DNA of 64,000 bases from Vaginimicrobium propionicum (GCF_900155645.1 NZ_LT706985.1:1116001-1180000), one strand, 5' to 3'. Shown: positions 1 to 7,794, numbered from the stretch's first letter. Notes: generated by a model from the letters alone, not told the origin. Made by a program: numbers and translations.

Positions 1-239
1 ATGACAGCAATCTTGTTAGAGCCGAAGGACTCCAGGACAACGTCCAGCTCCTTATCAGCGTCATCTTCCGCAGCAGCAGCCTCGCCGCCGCCAGCAGCGG
101 GGGCAACCGCGACAGCAGCTACCGGAGCAGCAGCTTTAACATCAAAAGCCTCTTCGAATGCCTTAACGAAGTCAGATAGCTCGATGAGGGTCATTTCCTT
201 GAACTGCTCTAGCAGCTCTTCTTTGCTCAATTTCGCCAT
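1..239 (-). CDS. rplL: Ribosomal protein bL12 (L7/L12), 3' part cut by window edge
   Basis: Encodes the stalk protein L7/L12, which recruits translation factors to the 50S subunit as dimers bound to L10. The first 79 codons are visible. They begin [20 protein letters not shown], the N-terminal dimerisation helix. An Ala/Gly/Pro-rich hinge follows (about residues 36-64), and then the start of the C-terminal factor-binding domain ([16 protein letters not shown]). The gene runs off the left edge. The ATG at 239 is preceded by AAAGGACGCC, a good ribosome binding site, and lies 35 bp downstream of rplJ, so the two are certainly co-transcribed and share the L10 leader control described upstream of rplJ. 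Confidence 0.95.
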   Translation of the reverse strand, partial: MAKLSKEELLEQFKEMTLIELSDFVKAFEEAFDVKAAAPVAAVAVAPAAGGGEAAAAEDDADKELDVVLESFGSNKIAV

Positions 240-274
240 GATTCTAGGCGTCCTTTCTAGTGTTTTGTAGAGCT

Positions 275-898
275 TTATTCAGCAGTCTCGGCTGCCGACT
301 CGGGGGTATTTTCTTCTTCTGCTACTGCAGGGGCTGCAGCAGATGACAACTGATCTGAACCAGCACCGCCAATAACGGACGGGTCGTCCTTGGCCTTGTT
401 TTCTAACGCACCCAGCAGAAGGGCCGTGTTGGAAAGCGGGGCGGCAAAGGTCGCGACAGCCTTGCTCATGGAGGCCTTCATGCCACCAGCCAGCTTGGCC
501 AGCAACGTTTCGCGAGATTCCAAATCCGCCAATTTCTTGGCAGCTTCGGCGTCTAGAATTCGTCCCTCTAGTACGCCACCTTTGATAATCAGTTGCGGTT
601 GAGCCTTTGCGAAATCACGCATTACCTTAGAGGCCGCTGCAATATCGCCAGTAACAAAGGCGATAGCTGTCGGGCCAGTAAGCTGGTCTTCCAGACCCTC
701 AATACCGGCTTCTTTGGCAGCAATAGCGGCAAGCGTATTCTTCGCAACGGCGTAGGTAGCGTTCTCACTTAATTGACGGCGAAGATCTTTCAACTCCGCC
801 ACAGTGAGACCGCGATACTCGGTGAGCACAGTCGCGCTGGACTTGCTGAAGGACTCCTTCAGCGCCGCGACGGCGGCTACCTTGTCTGGCCTCGCCAT
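275..898 (-). CDS. rplJ: Ribosomal protein uL10
   Basis: Encodes L10, the base of the ribosomal stalk that anchors L7/L12 dimers and binds 23S rRNA. The protein is 207 aa and starts [17 protein letters not shown], with a strong GGAAGGAG ribosome binding site 3-4 nt upstream. This is why I reject a longer in-frame reading that would run into the structured leader. The core L10 fold is followed by an Ala/Glu-rich tail of about 30 residues (ending [14 protein letters not shown]), which is longer than in most homologues. L10 with L12 normally represses its own operon by binding the mRNA leader; a matching leader is visible just upstream. Confidence 0.96.
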   Translation of the reverse strand: MARPDKVAAVAALKESFSKSSATVLTEYRGLTVAELKDLRRQLSENATYAVAKNTLAAIAAKEAGIEGLEDQLTGPTAIAFVTGDIAAASKVMRDFAKAQPQLIIKGGVLEGRILDAEAAKKLADLESRETLLAKLAGGMKASMSKAVATFAAPLSNTALLLGALENKAKDDPSVIGGAGSDQLSSAAAPAVAEEENTPESAAETAE

Positions 899-937
899 TG
901 GTTCTCCTTCCACTTCTGTAAATCGCCGAAGATGGTG

Positions 938-1060
938 GAAAAAGAAAAACCCCAGGCGCAGGGCACTGGGGAGACGGCAAATCACCGTCTTAACAGTTCA
1001 CCTGCGCAGGCGTCCGTTACGGACTTTAAGTTTCCACCGGCGGTCTTCGGCTCAAAAGAG
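938..1060 (-). promoter_or_regulatory. Ribosomal protein L10 leader with intrinsic attenuator
   Basis: The 5' leader of rplJ-rplL on the minus strand. It contains GCCGAAGACCGCCGGTGG (1036-1053), which closely resembles the conserved kink-turn segment of L10 leaders. A small hairpin follows (arms 972-977 and 985-990). Next comes a GC-rich hairpin (arms 950-955 and 966-971, CCCCAG/CTGGGG) with a T-rich run at 938-949, that is, an intrinsic terminator about 40 nt before the rplJ start. The arrangement fits transcription attenuation by the L10-L12 complex, known for Bacillus subtilis rplJL; for this organism that is inference. Confidence 0.75.
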
Positions 1061-1136
1061 TTTAGTGTAATCACCAGCAGTCACCAAATTGGGATGCCAA
1101 CCCGGAAACGAGAAGTTCAAATAGAGCAGTGAAATA

Positions 1137-1168
1137 TTTAAGGCCGACCCGCGAGGATCGGCCTTAAA
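1137..1168 (-). terminator. Hairpin terminator after rplK-rplA
   Basis: A perfect 11-bp stem (1137-1147 with 1158-1168, TTTAAGGCCGA and its inverse) around a 10-nt loop, starting 19 bp after the rplA stop. The trailing U tract is short and interrupted, so termination may be partial. It separates rplK-rplA from the independently controlled rplJ-rplL unit. Confidence 0.6.
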
Positions 1169-1186
1169 CACAAACTATATGTTTTC

Positions 1187-1888
1187 TTATTTCGCTTCAG
1201 CTTTGGTAGTAGCGATATCAATCGGGATGCCAGGCCCGAAAGTCGTCGAAACGACAATTTTACGAATGTAGCGACCCTTAGTGGTAGCCGGACGAAGACG
1301 CAGCACCTCGTCTAGGGCTGCCTTGTAGTTCTCGGCAAGCGCTTCTTTTGTGAAAGAGCTCTTGCCAATAATGAACTGCAAATTCGCGTGCCTATCGACA
1401 CGGAACTCAATCTTGCCGCCCTTAATATCCTTAACAGCCTTTGCGACATCCATCGTCACAGTGCCGGTCTTGGGGTTTGGCATTAAACCACGCGGGCCAA
1501 GAACGCGGCCTAGACGACCTACCTTGCCCATCATGTCTGGGGTGGCTACTACCGAATCAAAATCGAGATAGCCCTCCTGGACCTTGGCGATCAGTTCGTC
1601 AGAACCAACTTCGTCAGCACCAGCTTCCATAGCCTCGGTGGCTTTAGCGCCTTGAGCAAAGACGAGGACCCTAGCCGTCTTGCCAGTACCGTTAGGCAGA
1701 TTGACAGTGCCACGCACCATCTGGTCTGACTTTCTGGGGTCAACGCTCAAACGTATTGATACGTCAACAGACTCGTCAGATTTGCCAGTCTCGAATTGTT
1801 TAATAATTGCCATGGCTTCGTCTGGCGTATAGAGCTGGTCTTTGTCGACTAGCGCCGCCGAAGCCTTATAACGCTTACTATGCTTCAT
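1187..1888 (-). CDS. rplA: Ribosomal protein uL1
   Basis: Encodes L1, which forms the mobile L1 stalk of the 50S subunit and aids release of E-site tRNA. The protein is 233 aa, normal for bacteria, starting [20 protein letters not shown]. The recognised L1 segments [40 protein letters not shown] and [19 protein letters not shown] are intact. The ATG at 1888 follows GAGAAAGGAACC; an in-frame upstream extension has no family support. It lies 85 bp after rplK, and the gap holds two small hairpins. L1 is a known translational repressor of rplK-rplA in other bacteria. Confidence 0.96.
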   Translation of the reverse strand: MKHSKRYKASAALVDKDQLYTPDEAMAIIKQFETGKSDESVDVSIRLSVDPRKSDQMVRGTVNLPNGTGKTARVLVFAQGAKATEAMEAGADEVGSDELIAKVQEGYLDFDSVVATPDMMGKVGRLGRVLGPRGLMPNPKTGTVTMDVAKAVKDIKGGKIEFRVDRHANLQFIIGKSSFTKEALAENYKAALDEVLRLRPATTKGRYIRKIVVSTTFGPGIPIDIATTKAEAK

Positions 1889-1906
1889 TTTTCTGGTTCC
1901 TTTCTC

Positions 1907-1940
1907 AACAGCCTCAAAAGCTGTTCCACCAGTTCTGGTG
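1907..1940 (-). promoter_or_regulatory. Paired hairpins in the rplK-rplA intercistronic region
   Basis: Two adjacent inverted repeats sit directly upstream of the rplA ribosome binding site: CACCAG/CTGGTG (1927-1932, 1935-1940) and AACAGC/GCTGTT (1907-1912, 1920-1925, 7-nt loop). They could form a structured translational control element or an L1 binding site. I see no diagnostic L1 recognition sequence, so the function is open. Confidence 0.35.
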
Positions 1941-1973
1941 AGGGCGAGCAAACCCGTCCCAGGTTAAATTTCG

Positions 1974-2405
1974 TTATTCAGTGACGGTAATACCCATAGA
2001 GCGCGCCGAACCTTCGACGATCTTCATGGCTTGTTCCACGTCATTTGCGGACAGATCCTTTAGCTTAGTTTCAGCGATCTCGCGAACCTGAGCTTTAGTA
2101 ATCTTGCCGACTTTCTCTTTATTTGGCTTGCCAGAACCTTTCTGCACGCCAGCAGCCTTCTTAATCAAGTCTGAGGCAGGCGGGGTTTTGGTAATAAAGG
2201 TGAAAGAACGGTCTTCGTAGATAGTGATCTCAGCAGGGACGATAGAGCCACGCTGAGCTTCTGTCTCGGCATTATAAGCCTTGACGAATTCCATGATGTT
2301 GACGCCAGTGGGGCCAAGAGCGGTACCTACTGGCGGTGCTGGAGTCGCTTGACCTGCCGCAATGGCAATCTTAACGACCTGCGCAACCTTCTTCTTGGGA
2401 GGCAT
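1974..2405 (-). CDS. rplK: Ribosomal protein uL11
   Basis: Encodes L11, which with 23S rRNA forms the GTPase-associated centre. The protein is 143 aa, the usual length. It shows the N-terminal segment [20 protein letters not shown], which binds the thiopeptide/rRNA site, and the C-terminal RNA-binding domain ([19 protein letters not shown] onward). The start codon is preceded by AGAAGGACCC. It is the first gene of the rplK-rplA unit and follows nusG by a 100-bp gap that may carry its own leader. Confidence 0.96.
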   Translation of the reverse strand: MPPKKKVAQVVKIAIAAGQATPAPPVGTALGPTGVNIMEFVKAYNAETEAQRGSIVPAEITIYEDRSFTFITKTPPASDLIKKAAGVQKGSGKPNKEKVGKITKAQVREIAETKLKDLSANDVEQAMKIVEGSARSMGITVTE

Positions 2406-2505
2406 TTTGGGTCCTTCTAGTAGTGAAATAAATTCGGCAGCAAAGTCTACGTCTATCGCTTCGATTTAGCGAAACACTAACTTCACTTGGGGCAGATTCA
2501 AAGTA

Positions 2506-3411
2506 TTAGATAACCCTCTGGATCTGCGGGAAGGTCAAATCGACCGGGGTCTCACGACCTAGAATCTCGACATTGGCCTTCACACGCTGAGAGTGAACAT
2601 TAATCTCAGTAATCGTGGCATGGACGCCAGCGAACGGACCATCCACAACCATGACAGAATCGCCAACCTGGTAGTCAGCGACCAAAACTTCTTGCATTTT
2701 CTGGGTCCGAGCACTGGTTTCGGCAGCAATCCTGGCAGCCACTAATGGCGTCATCATGCCTACCACTTCGTCCAGGGTTAAGGGCACCGGCTGATTCTCA
2801 TAGCCAACGATGCCGGTCACGGACGGGGTATGGCGTACTGTCGACCACGCGTCATCGGTCATCTCCATGCGCACCAAAACATAGCCAGGCATAAAGGTAC
2901 GAGTGACATTCTTTCGTTGGCCGTTGCGCATTTCGACGGCGTCCTCAGTCGGCACGACTACCTCATAGATGTAGTCCTCCATATTGAAGTTGACAATTCT
3001 GGCCTCAATATTTTGCCGGACGCGATTCTCCATGCCCGAATAGGTATGCACCACATACCAGTCGCCTGGTTTCATCTCTAATTCGTCGCGTAACTTATCA
3101 AGTTCACGCGCCAGCGCCTGCTCAGCAGCCTGAGCAGCAGCATTCTTAGCCGTCTCTTCCTTTTTTTCCTCTTCGTCATCAAGGACGGAAAGGTCAATCT
3201 CAGGCTCAGGTTCAGCAGCTACCTCATCACTAGACTCGGTTTCCTCGTCACCACCAAAATCCAGATTAATTTCTGGCTCCTGGGCTTGCGGTTCAGTATC
3301 GTCATCCAAGGCGTCTAGGTTGATCTCAATTTCGTCTGCTTGGTCATTTTCTTGAGCATCCAGGTCGGCAAGCAGATCTGCCTCGAAATCTTCCTTCGGG
3401 GTCTCAGTCAT
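2506..3411 (-). CDS. nusG: Transcription termination/antitermination factor NusG with long acidic extension
   Basis: NusG binds RNA polymerase across the clamp and influences pausing, Rho-dependent termination and coupling to ribosomes. The protein is 301 aa against about 180 aa in E. coli. Residues 1-112 are an acidic low-complexity extension, followed by the NGN domain (from KPGDWYVVHTYSGMENRV, about 114-215) and a C-terminal KOW domain (VGDSVMVVDGPFAGVHATI onward). The extension carries three copies of a short motif, EINLDALDDD (29-38), EINLDFGGDE (47-56) and EIDLSVLDDE (71-80). Acidic N-termini are common in actinobacterial NusG; the clear triplication is unusual. The ribosome binding site is CTAGGAG, and the start lies 13 bp after secE. 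Confidence 0.95.
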   Translation of the reverse strand: MTETPKEDFEADLLADLDAQENDQADEIEINLDALDDDTEPQAQEPEINLDFGGDEETESSDEVAAEPEPEIDLSVLDDEEEKKEETAKNAAAQAAEQALARELDKLRDELEMKPGDWYVVHTYSGMENRVRQNIEARIVNFNMEDYIYEVVVPTEDAVEMRNGQRKNVTRTFMPGYVLVRMEMTDDAWSTVRHTPSVTGIVGYENQPVPLTLDEVVGMMTPLVAARIAAETSARTQKMQEVLVADYQVGDSVMVVDGPFAGVHATITEINVHSQRVKANVEILGRETPVDLTFPQIQRVI

Positions 3412-3424
3412 TAAAATCTCCTAG

Positions 3425-3790
3425 TTATCCGCCAAATAAGGCAAGCAGGCCGATGCCGAATAGATAGTCCAGCCCAGCAACAAAAGTCATGATGAATAGC
3501 ACGAACACGAGCACCACGATGAAATATTGCCGAGTTGCTTCTGCCGAGGGCCACACAACTTTGCGCAATTGTTCGATGGACTGTTTGACGAACTCGACGG
3601 GGCCGGTGCGCTTTACAGACTCTGCCTCTTCACCTTGCTTAGGGGTGGGCTTGCTTTTTTTGACGGGTGCTGCCGTCCTCTTTCGCTTCACGGGCGCGCC
3701 GGATCGCGACGAGGCGGTCTGGCCGCCCTCAGTTTCGGGCGTCAGGTCAGCCGACTCGTCCTGCGAATCGCGGTTAGTGCTTTCAGCCAC
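3425..3790 (-). CDS. secE: Preprotein translocase subunit SecE
   Basis: SecE is the essential small clamp subunit of the SecYEG membrane channel. The protein is 121 aa. A hydrophilic, Lys/Arg-rich N-terminal region of about 65 residues leads to the conserved amphipathic helix (VEFVKQSIEQLRKVVWPSAE) and a single C-terminal transmembrane segment (FIVVLVFVLFIMTFVAGLDY), the form typical of actinobacteria. It uses a GTG start with AAGGACAACG upstream. It heads secE-nusG, as in nearly all actinobacteria, directly after tRNA-Trp. Confidence 0.93.
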   Translation of the reverse strand: MAESTNRDSQDESADLTPETEGGQTASSRSGAPVKRKRTAAPVKKSKPTPKQGEEAESVKRTGPVEFVKQSIEQLRKVVWPSAEATRQYFIVVLVFVLFIMTFVAGLDYLFGIGLLALFGG

Positions 3791-3868
3791 CGTTGTCCTT
3801 CATCTTCGTCCCACACGACAGTTATCTGGCTGTCGAGTTAGCTTCACGAAACTGCTCGTCTCGCTTCG

Positions 3869-3941
<73 letters not shown>

Positions 3942-4058
3942 TCGGTGTAACAGCCACCCTTTGCCCACGTTAGGCATGATCAAACTGTGGCTGCATACCA
4001 CCAAGATGAAAAGTGTACCGGCAAAATGCTGATCTACGAAACTCTAGGCAATTTGGAA

Positions 4059-5135
4059 CTATAAGCCAAGCCCGACAAGGACTGGTTCAGCAACCAAGTC
4101 AATCTGATAGCGTTCGGCTACTCGATTGCGGACTTGACGCGCCAAAGAAATCATTTCTGCAGCACTTGCCTGACCACGGTTAGTTAACGCCAAGACATGT
4201 TTAGTCGATAACCTGGCTTGACCTGTGCCCGGCCAACCACGCGAGAATCCGCAATGTTCAATTAGCCAAGCCGCAGAGGTTTTCACTCGACCGTCCAATT
4301 GCGCAAATCGCGGGGCTTCGGCCGGCAACTCTGCTGCCACGTCCGGCTCGAGAATGGGGTTAGTGAAAAAACTTCCGGTAGACCAAGTGTCATGATCATT
4401 GGCATCTAGCACCATGCCTTTTGACGCGCGCAGCTCCAAGACAGCCTCCCGCAATCGCGTGGCTGGCACTCGGTCGCCCACTTGGACAGATAGCTTTTCA
4501 GCCAACTGTTTATAGGCGATTGGCGTTGAATCGCTACCTAGCCTGAATTGGTACCAAACCTCGACAATGACATAGCGACCAGTTACCGAGTCTTGACCCA
4601 TTTCACCTAGTGATCGCTTAAATATCGAGTCGCGGTAGCCGAAACCGCATTGATCGTAAGTGAAGGTGTGGAATTGCTTTGTAACCCTATCCCAGGTTCG
4701 AACTCTGGCTATGGTGGCGGCAACTTCTTGTCCATAAGCACCAACATTTTGAATTGGTGTCGCACCAACTAAGCCAGGTATGCCAGACAATGCCTCAATA
4801 CCGACCCATCCTCGGGAAATTGCTAGCTGGACGAAATCGTCCCACACCTCGCCAGCAGCCACACGAACTAGCGCTCCCCCGCAATCTGACTGGGTGAAAC
4901 TGATGCCGGTGGTTGCCACTTGAACGGCCGTGCCGTCAAAACCGTCATCAGCGATCAACATATTTGAGCCACCAGAAATGATTAGCAGCTTTTCACCGGC
5001 CTCATCACACTGGCTAACGGCAGCAACTAAATCGTCAGTCGTTTCAGCAACGATCAGTTTCTTAGCTTTGCCGCCAACTCTGGACGTGGTGTGTTCGGCA
5101 AGAGTCAGCGATTGACTCGGTTTCCATGCGGTCAT
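4059..5135 (-). CDS. murB: UDP-N-acetylenolpyruvoylglucosamine reductase (MurB)
   Basis: MurB uses NADPH and FAD to reduce UDP-GlcNAc-enolpyruvate to UDP-MurNAc, the second committed step of peptidoglycan synthesis, in the cytoplasm. The FAD-domain motifs LIISGGSNMLIADDGF and GIPGLVGATPIQNVGAYGQE are present, as are the active-site segment GSFFTNPI and the C-terminal Glu (VAEPVLVG), as in type I MurB. From the ATG at 5135 the protein is 358 aa and LAEHTTSRVGG falls at residue 12, as expected. A TTG at 5195 with a GAAGG ribosome binding site, overlapping the upstream gene by 8 nt, would add 20 residues and is the alternative. It is the last gene of hadA-hadB-murB. Confidence 0.92.
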   Translation of the reverse strand: MTAWKPSQSLTLAEHTTSRVGGKAKKLIVAETTDDLVAAVSQCDEAGEKLLIISGGSNMLIADDGFDGTAVQVATTGISFTQSDCGGALVRVAAGEVWDDFVQLAISRGWVGIEALSGIPGLVGATPIQNVGAYGQEVAATIARVRTWDRVTKQFHTFTYDQCGFGYRDSIFKRSLGEMGQDSVTGRYVIVEVWYQFRLGSDSTPIAYKQLAEKLSVQVGDRVPATRLREAVLELRASKGMVLDANDHDTWSTGSFFTNPILEPDVAAELPAEAPRFAQLDGRVKTSAAWLIEHCGFSRGWPGTGQARLSTKHVLALTNRGQASAAEMISLARQVRNRVAERYQIDLVAEPVLVGLGL

Positions 5136-5187
5136 GTCATTAATTTCGCCACGTTCAAATTCGCAGGAAGCACCATCGGCAACTGGA

Positions 5188-5592
5188 TTAGTCAATTCGA
5201 ACCTTCACTTTCGCTGCACTTAGCAATTTATCTTCACCACAGATAGCGCTAATCTCGACGCTGGCCACATCAGCGTCGAGATTGACTACTTTGGCTGAAA
5301 CTTCAACCGTCACACCTTCCTCGCTATCGGGAACGACTAGGGGTTTCGTGAAGCGTGCGGTATACGAGATTACTTTCGATGGGTCTTTCACCCAATCAGT
5401 TACTATTCTCAACCCGGCACCCATAGTCCACATACCGTGGGCGATTACCCCCGGCATTCCGACGGCTTTAGCCGCACGATCAGAGTGGTGGATAGGGTTA
5501 AAATCATTTGACGCGCCCGCGTAGCGAACCACCAGATTTCTACTCACATTGATTTTGAGTGGCGGTAATTCTTCACCAATGTCAACGTTCAT
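5188..5592 (-). CDS. MaoC-family hydratase, HadB-like subunit
   Basis: A 134-aa single hot-dog-fold protein of the (R)-specific enoyl/3-hydroxyacyl hydratase type. The catalytic D-x4-H motif is visible in SNDFNPIHHSDRAA (about residues 28-41), followed by the substrate-loop segment VGMPGVIAHGMWTMG. It overlaps the HadA-like gene by 4 nt (ATGA), so the two subunits are translationally coupled and probably form a heterodimer, as mycobacterial HadA-HadB do in 3-hydroxyacyl-ACP dehydration. Mycolate synthesis is not implied, because this pair also occurs in actinobacteria without mycolic acids. The substrate is unknown. Confidence 0.8.
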   Translation of the reverse strand: MNVDIGEELPPLKINVSRNLVVRYAGASNDFNPIHHSDRAAKAVGMPGVIAHGMWTMGAGLRIVTDWVKDPSKVISYTARFTKPLVVPDSEEGVTVEVSAKVVNLDADVASVEISAICGEDKLLSAAKVKVRID

Positions 5593-6014
5593 TTTGTTCC
5601 TTGCCGATGGTGAACTAATTGGCTTGTAGCGGTGACCACATGCTCATTTTCGACGGTGTCAATCTTTACCTCAATGGTTATCAATTCCATCTGTCCCCTG
5701 GTGCGCACCTTGGAAATAGCCAGCGTTGCAACAACCTCATCACCGCAGCGTAATGGGCGAGTGAAAGAAAAACTTTGGCTTGCATGGACGGTGCGTTCTA
5801 AGGCGATACCTAATTCAGGGTCATTAAAAAACGGCGCCCAAGCCCTAGCGGCGATAAGCGCTGCGAAAGTTGGCGGCGCAATCGGTGTTTGCCCTTGATA
5901 AGCGTGATTATTGTCGCCTAAGGAAGCGACGAATTCAGCAATTTTTTCTTTAGTGACCTGATAGGGGGAAGTTGGCGAGTAACAGCGTCCAACATGTTCA
6001 TCGCTAATAGGCAC
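5589..6014 (-). CDS. MaoC-family dehydratase, HadA-like N-terminal subunit
   Basis: A 141-aa hot-dog protein resembling the N-terminal FAS1-type dehydratase domain (Rv0635/HadA family). It has the segment LGDNNHAYQGQTPIAPPTFAALI and the later FTRPLRCGDEVVATLAISKV. HadA proteins lack the catalytic Asp/His pair, which is supplied by the partner subunit encoded directly downstream. The GTG start at 6014 has no ribosome binding site but is preceded by TAGGCT-N6-GTG, the leaderless layout seen at many genes here. A terminator at 6091-6123 separates it from rpmG, so hadA-hadB-murB is probably its own transcription unit. Confidence 0.8.
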   Translation of the reverse strand: MPISDEHVGRCYSPTSPYQVTKEKIAEFVASLGDNNHAYQGQTPIAPPTFAALIAARAWAPFFNDPELGIALERTVHASQSFSFTRPLRCGDEVVATLAISKVRTRGQMELITIEVKIDTVENEHVVTATSQLVHHRQGTK

Positions 6015-6090
6015 GTCTTTAGCCTACCTGTTTCGTTTGCCTATCCCGCAGCTATCGGCCAACCGACTTAGAGTTTGCGCTAAAACGCAT

Positions 6091-6123
6091 TAAAGCCCGC
6101 ATCCGGGTGGACGGCGGGCTTTA
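6091..6123 (-). terminator. Terminator downstream of rpmG
   Basis: A perfect 10-bp inverted repeat, TAAAGCCCGC (6091-6100) and GCGGGCTTTA (6114-6123), with a 13-nt loop, 13 bp after the rpmG stop. The arms end in A/T runs, so it can fold from either strand. It isolates rpmG from the hadA-hadB-murB unit. Confidence 0.75.
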
Positions 6124-6136
6124 AGAGCAATAAAAA

Positions 6137-6307
6137 CTAGCGAGTCTCGCGGTGCACGGTATGCTTACCGTCGCGTGGGCAGTACTTCTTAACCTCGAGA
6201 CGATCAGGAGTATTGCGCCTATTCTTCCTCGTGATGTAGTTGCGCTCCTTGCACTCAGTGCAGGCAAGGGTGATCTTCGGGCGAACGTCGCCTGACTTCT
6301 TAGCCAT
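6137..6307 (-). CDS. rpmG: Ribosomal protein bL33
   Basis: A 56-aa protein of the large ribosomal subunit, starting [20 protein letters not shown] after a clean GAAGAAGGAC ribosome binding site. Zinc-binding L33 proteins carry two CxxC pairs. Here the first is intact (CTEC), but the second reads CPRDGKH, so the fourth cysteine is replaced by Asp while the rest of the loop and the C-terminal HRETR are kept. I checked the codons: TGC CCA CGC GAC GGT. Zinc may be held by three Cys plus Asp/His, or lost. Its position beside tRNA-Met and tRNA-Thr is the usual one for the housekeeping actinobacterial copy. Confidence 0.93.
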   Translation of the reverse strand: MAKKSGDVRPKITLACTECKERNYITRKNRRNTPDRLEVKKYCPRDGKHTVHRETR

Positions 6308-6407
6308 GATGTCCTTCTTCCGGTCTGTCCTTAATTTATTCGCCGCTCGGCGGCGAAAGGACGCCGAGTCTGCAATGTTTTTACGACACCCGTTGGGCAT
6401 CGCCTCG

Positions 6408-6480
6408 TAGCGGGAGCGGGACTCGAACCCGCGACACAGCGATTATGAGCCGCTTGCTCTACCGCCTGAGCTATCCCGCC
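6408..6480 (-). tRNA. tRNA-Met (CAT anticodon), probably elongator
   Basis: A 73-nt cloverleaf with acceptor GGCGGGA/TCCCGCT (ending in a G-U pair), D arm TAGCTCAGGCGGTAGAGCA, anticodon loop CTCATAA (CAT), T arm GGTTCGAGTCC and discriminator A. The paired first base of the acceptor and the anticodon stem without three consecutive G-C pairs point to the elongator rather than the initiator tRNA. Confidence 0.92.
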
Positions 6481-6555
6481 ACAGTTGGGGTAACCAGCTA
6501 GCTGGATCCGAATCTCGGACGATACGCGCGGAAAGCGCATCTTACGACCAACAGA

Positions 6556-6628
<73 letters not shown>

Positions 6629-6760
6629 AGCCGACGTACTAATGTACCGGACGCGGCATATCACCAGCAAATCCTAGGGATCGGCAGGCAACTAAACCCC
6701 GTTAGATATTATGTGTCCAATTGAAATGTTGATTCTGCCGCACACCGTAGGAAGGGCCTG

Positions 6761-7678
6761 ATGATCCGCGTAAGCAAATTAGTCAAGAACGCCATCGAAG
6801 ATGGCCATCCTGTTGTCGCACTAGAAACTGGCATCGTTACACACGCTCTGCCACGGCCGATGAACTTAGAAGCCGCGCTTAGAGTCAGTAAGCAACTCAT
6901 CAGCCAAGGCGTAGTGCCAGCAACCATAGCTGTGATTAAAGGTCAGATCGTTGTTGGTCTAGAGCTGGAAGAATTAGATCAAATCGCCAGCAACAAGAAT
7001 GCCGCCCAAGTTTCTATTAGAGATATTCCAGTGGCCAAAGCTCAACAACTAAACGCTGGCGTCAATCTGGCTGCAGTCATCCACATCGCTAAGCGGATTG
7101 GAATCCAAGTTTGCGCCTCCACCGGATTAGGCGGCATCCATAGACTTGGACAGCCGGGAATGCAAGAATCTAGCGATCTAACAGCGCTTTCCAACCATCC
7201 GGTGGTTTTGGTCACTTCGGGCGTGCGCCCAGCATTGGACGAGGCCGCCACTCTAGAAAGGTTAGAGACGCTTTCAGTTCCCGTTTTGGGATACCAAACC
7301 CACAATTTCCCTGGATTCTTCACTACAGATTCTGGCTTTAGACTCACCCATAAAGTTGATAGCCCTAAAGAGATCGCTGAAATCGTCAAGGCTAGGGACG
7401 AGATGGGCCTAAATCAAGCTATCCTGATCGCCAACCCGCCGCCTAGTGATCTAGCATTCACCCCTGAGCGTTACCGCGAACTGGTGGAATCAGTGCAGCT
7501 ACCAGATTCTGCTAATTGGGATATCGACTATGAACGTTCACGCGGAATCTTAGAGTTTATGGCTTCTAATGGTGGCGGCGACTCATGGCAATTGGATGTC
7601 GAAATATATCGCCGTAACGCCGAGCTGGCTGGCGAAATCGCCAAATATGTAACGAACCGTTTGGAATACACCGACTAA
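6761..7678 (+). CDS. Pseudouridine-5'-phosphate glycosidase family protein lacking the catalytic lysines
   Basis: A 305-aa member of the PsuG fold family. PsuG reversibly cleaves pseudouridine 5'-phosphate to uracil and ribose 5-phosphate. Family landmarks are clear: VVALETGIVTHALPRP, QGVVPATIAVIKG, GGIHRLGQ, VPVLGYQTHNFPGFF and the C-terminal NAELAGEIAKYV. Set against E. coli PsuG from memory, Glu31 (VALET) and Asp149 (ESSDL) are kept. The Lys93 position reads Gln (QVSIRDIP for KVSRRDLP), and the Schiff-base Lys166 position reads Arg (SGVRPALD for AGAKSILD). Canonical activity is therefore doubtful. No PsuK-like kinase is adjacent. The ribosome binding site is AGGAAGGG; a hairpin terminator follows the stop. 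Confidence 0.8.
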   Translation: MIRVSKLVKNAIEDGHPVVALETGIVTHALPRPMNLEAALRVSKQLISQGVVPATIAVIKGQIVVGLELEELDQIASNKNAAQVSIRDIPVAKAQQLNAGVNLAAVIHIAKRIGIQVCASTGLGGIHRLGQPGMQESSDLTALSNHPVVLVTSGVRPALDEAATLERLETLSVPVLGYQTHNFPGFFTTDSGFRLTHKVDSPKEIAEIVKARDEMGLNQAILIANPPPSDLAFTPERYRELVESVQLPDSANWDIDYERSRGILEFMASNGGGDSWQLDVEIYRRNAELAGEIAKYVTNRLEYTD

Positions 7679-7683
7679 AAAGC

Positions 7684-7710
7684 TAAAGCCCCGCTATTGG
7701 CGGGGCTTTA
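7684..7710. terminator. Bidirectional terminator between the psuG-like gene and tRNA-Tyr
   Basis: An inverted repeat TAAAGCCCCGC/GCGGGGCTTTA (7684-7694, 7700-7710) with a 5-nt loop, 5 bp after the psuG-like stop. Read on the minus strand it follows the tRNA-Tyr 3' end by 1 bp and is trailed by GCTTTTTAG. It can therefore serve both convergent units. Confidence 0.8.
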
Positions 7711-7711
7711 G

Positions 7712-7794
7712 TGGCAGCTGATGGATTTGAACCATCGTAGGCGTTAGCCGACGGTTTTACAGACCGCTCCCATTGGCCGCTCGGGCAAGCTGCC
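7712..7794 (-). tRNA. tRNA-Tyr (GTA anticodon)
   Basis: An 83-nt class II tRNA with acceptor GGCAGCT/AGCTGCC, anticodon loop CTGTAAA (GTA), a long variable arm (CGGCTAACGCCTACG region), T arm GGTTCAAATCC and discriminator A. The gene stands alone between a terminator and the AMIN-like lipoprotein gene. Confidence 0.94.

Noticed and set aside
773-1132. 119-codon open frame on the plus strand opposite the rplJ leader
   Set aside because: It lies across the L10 leader and the 5' end of rplJ, has no ribosome binding site, and shows no recognisable protein features.
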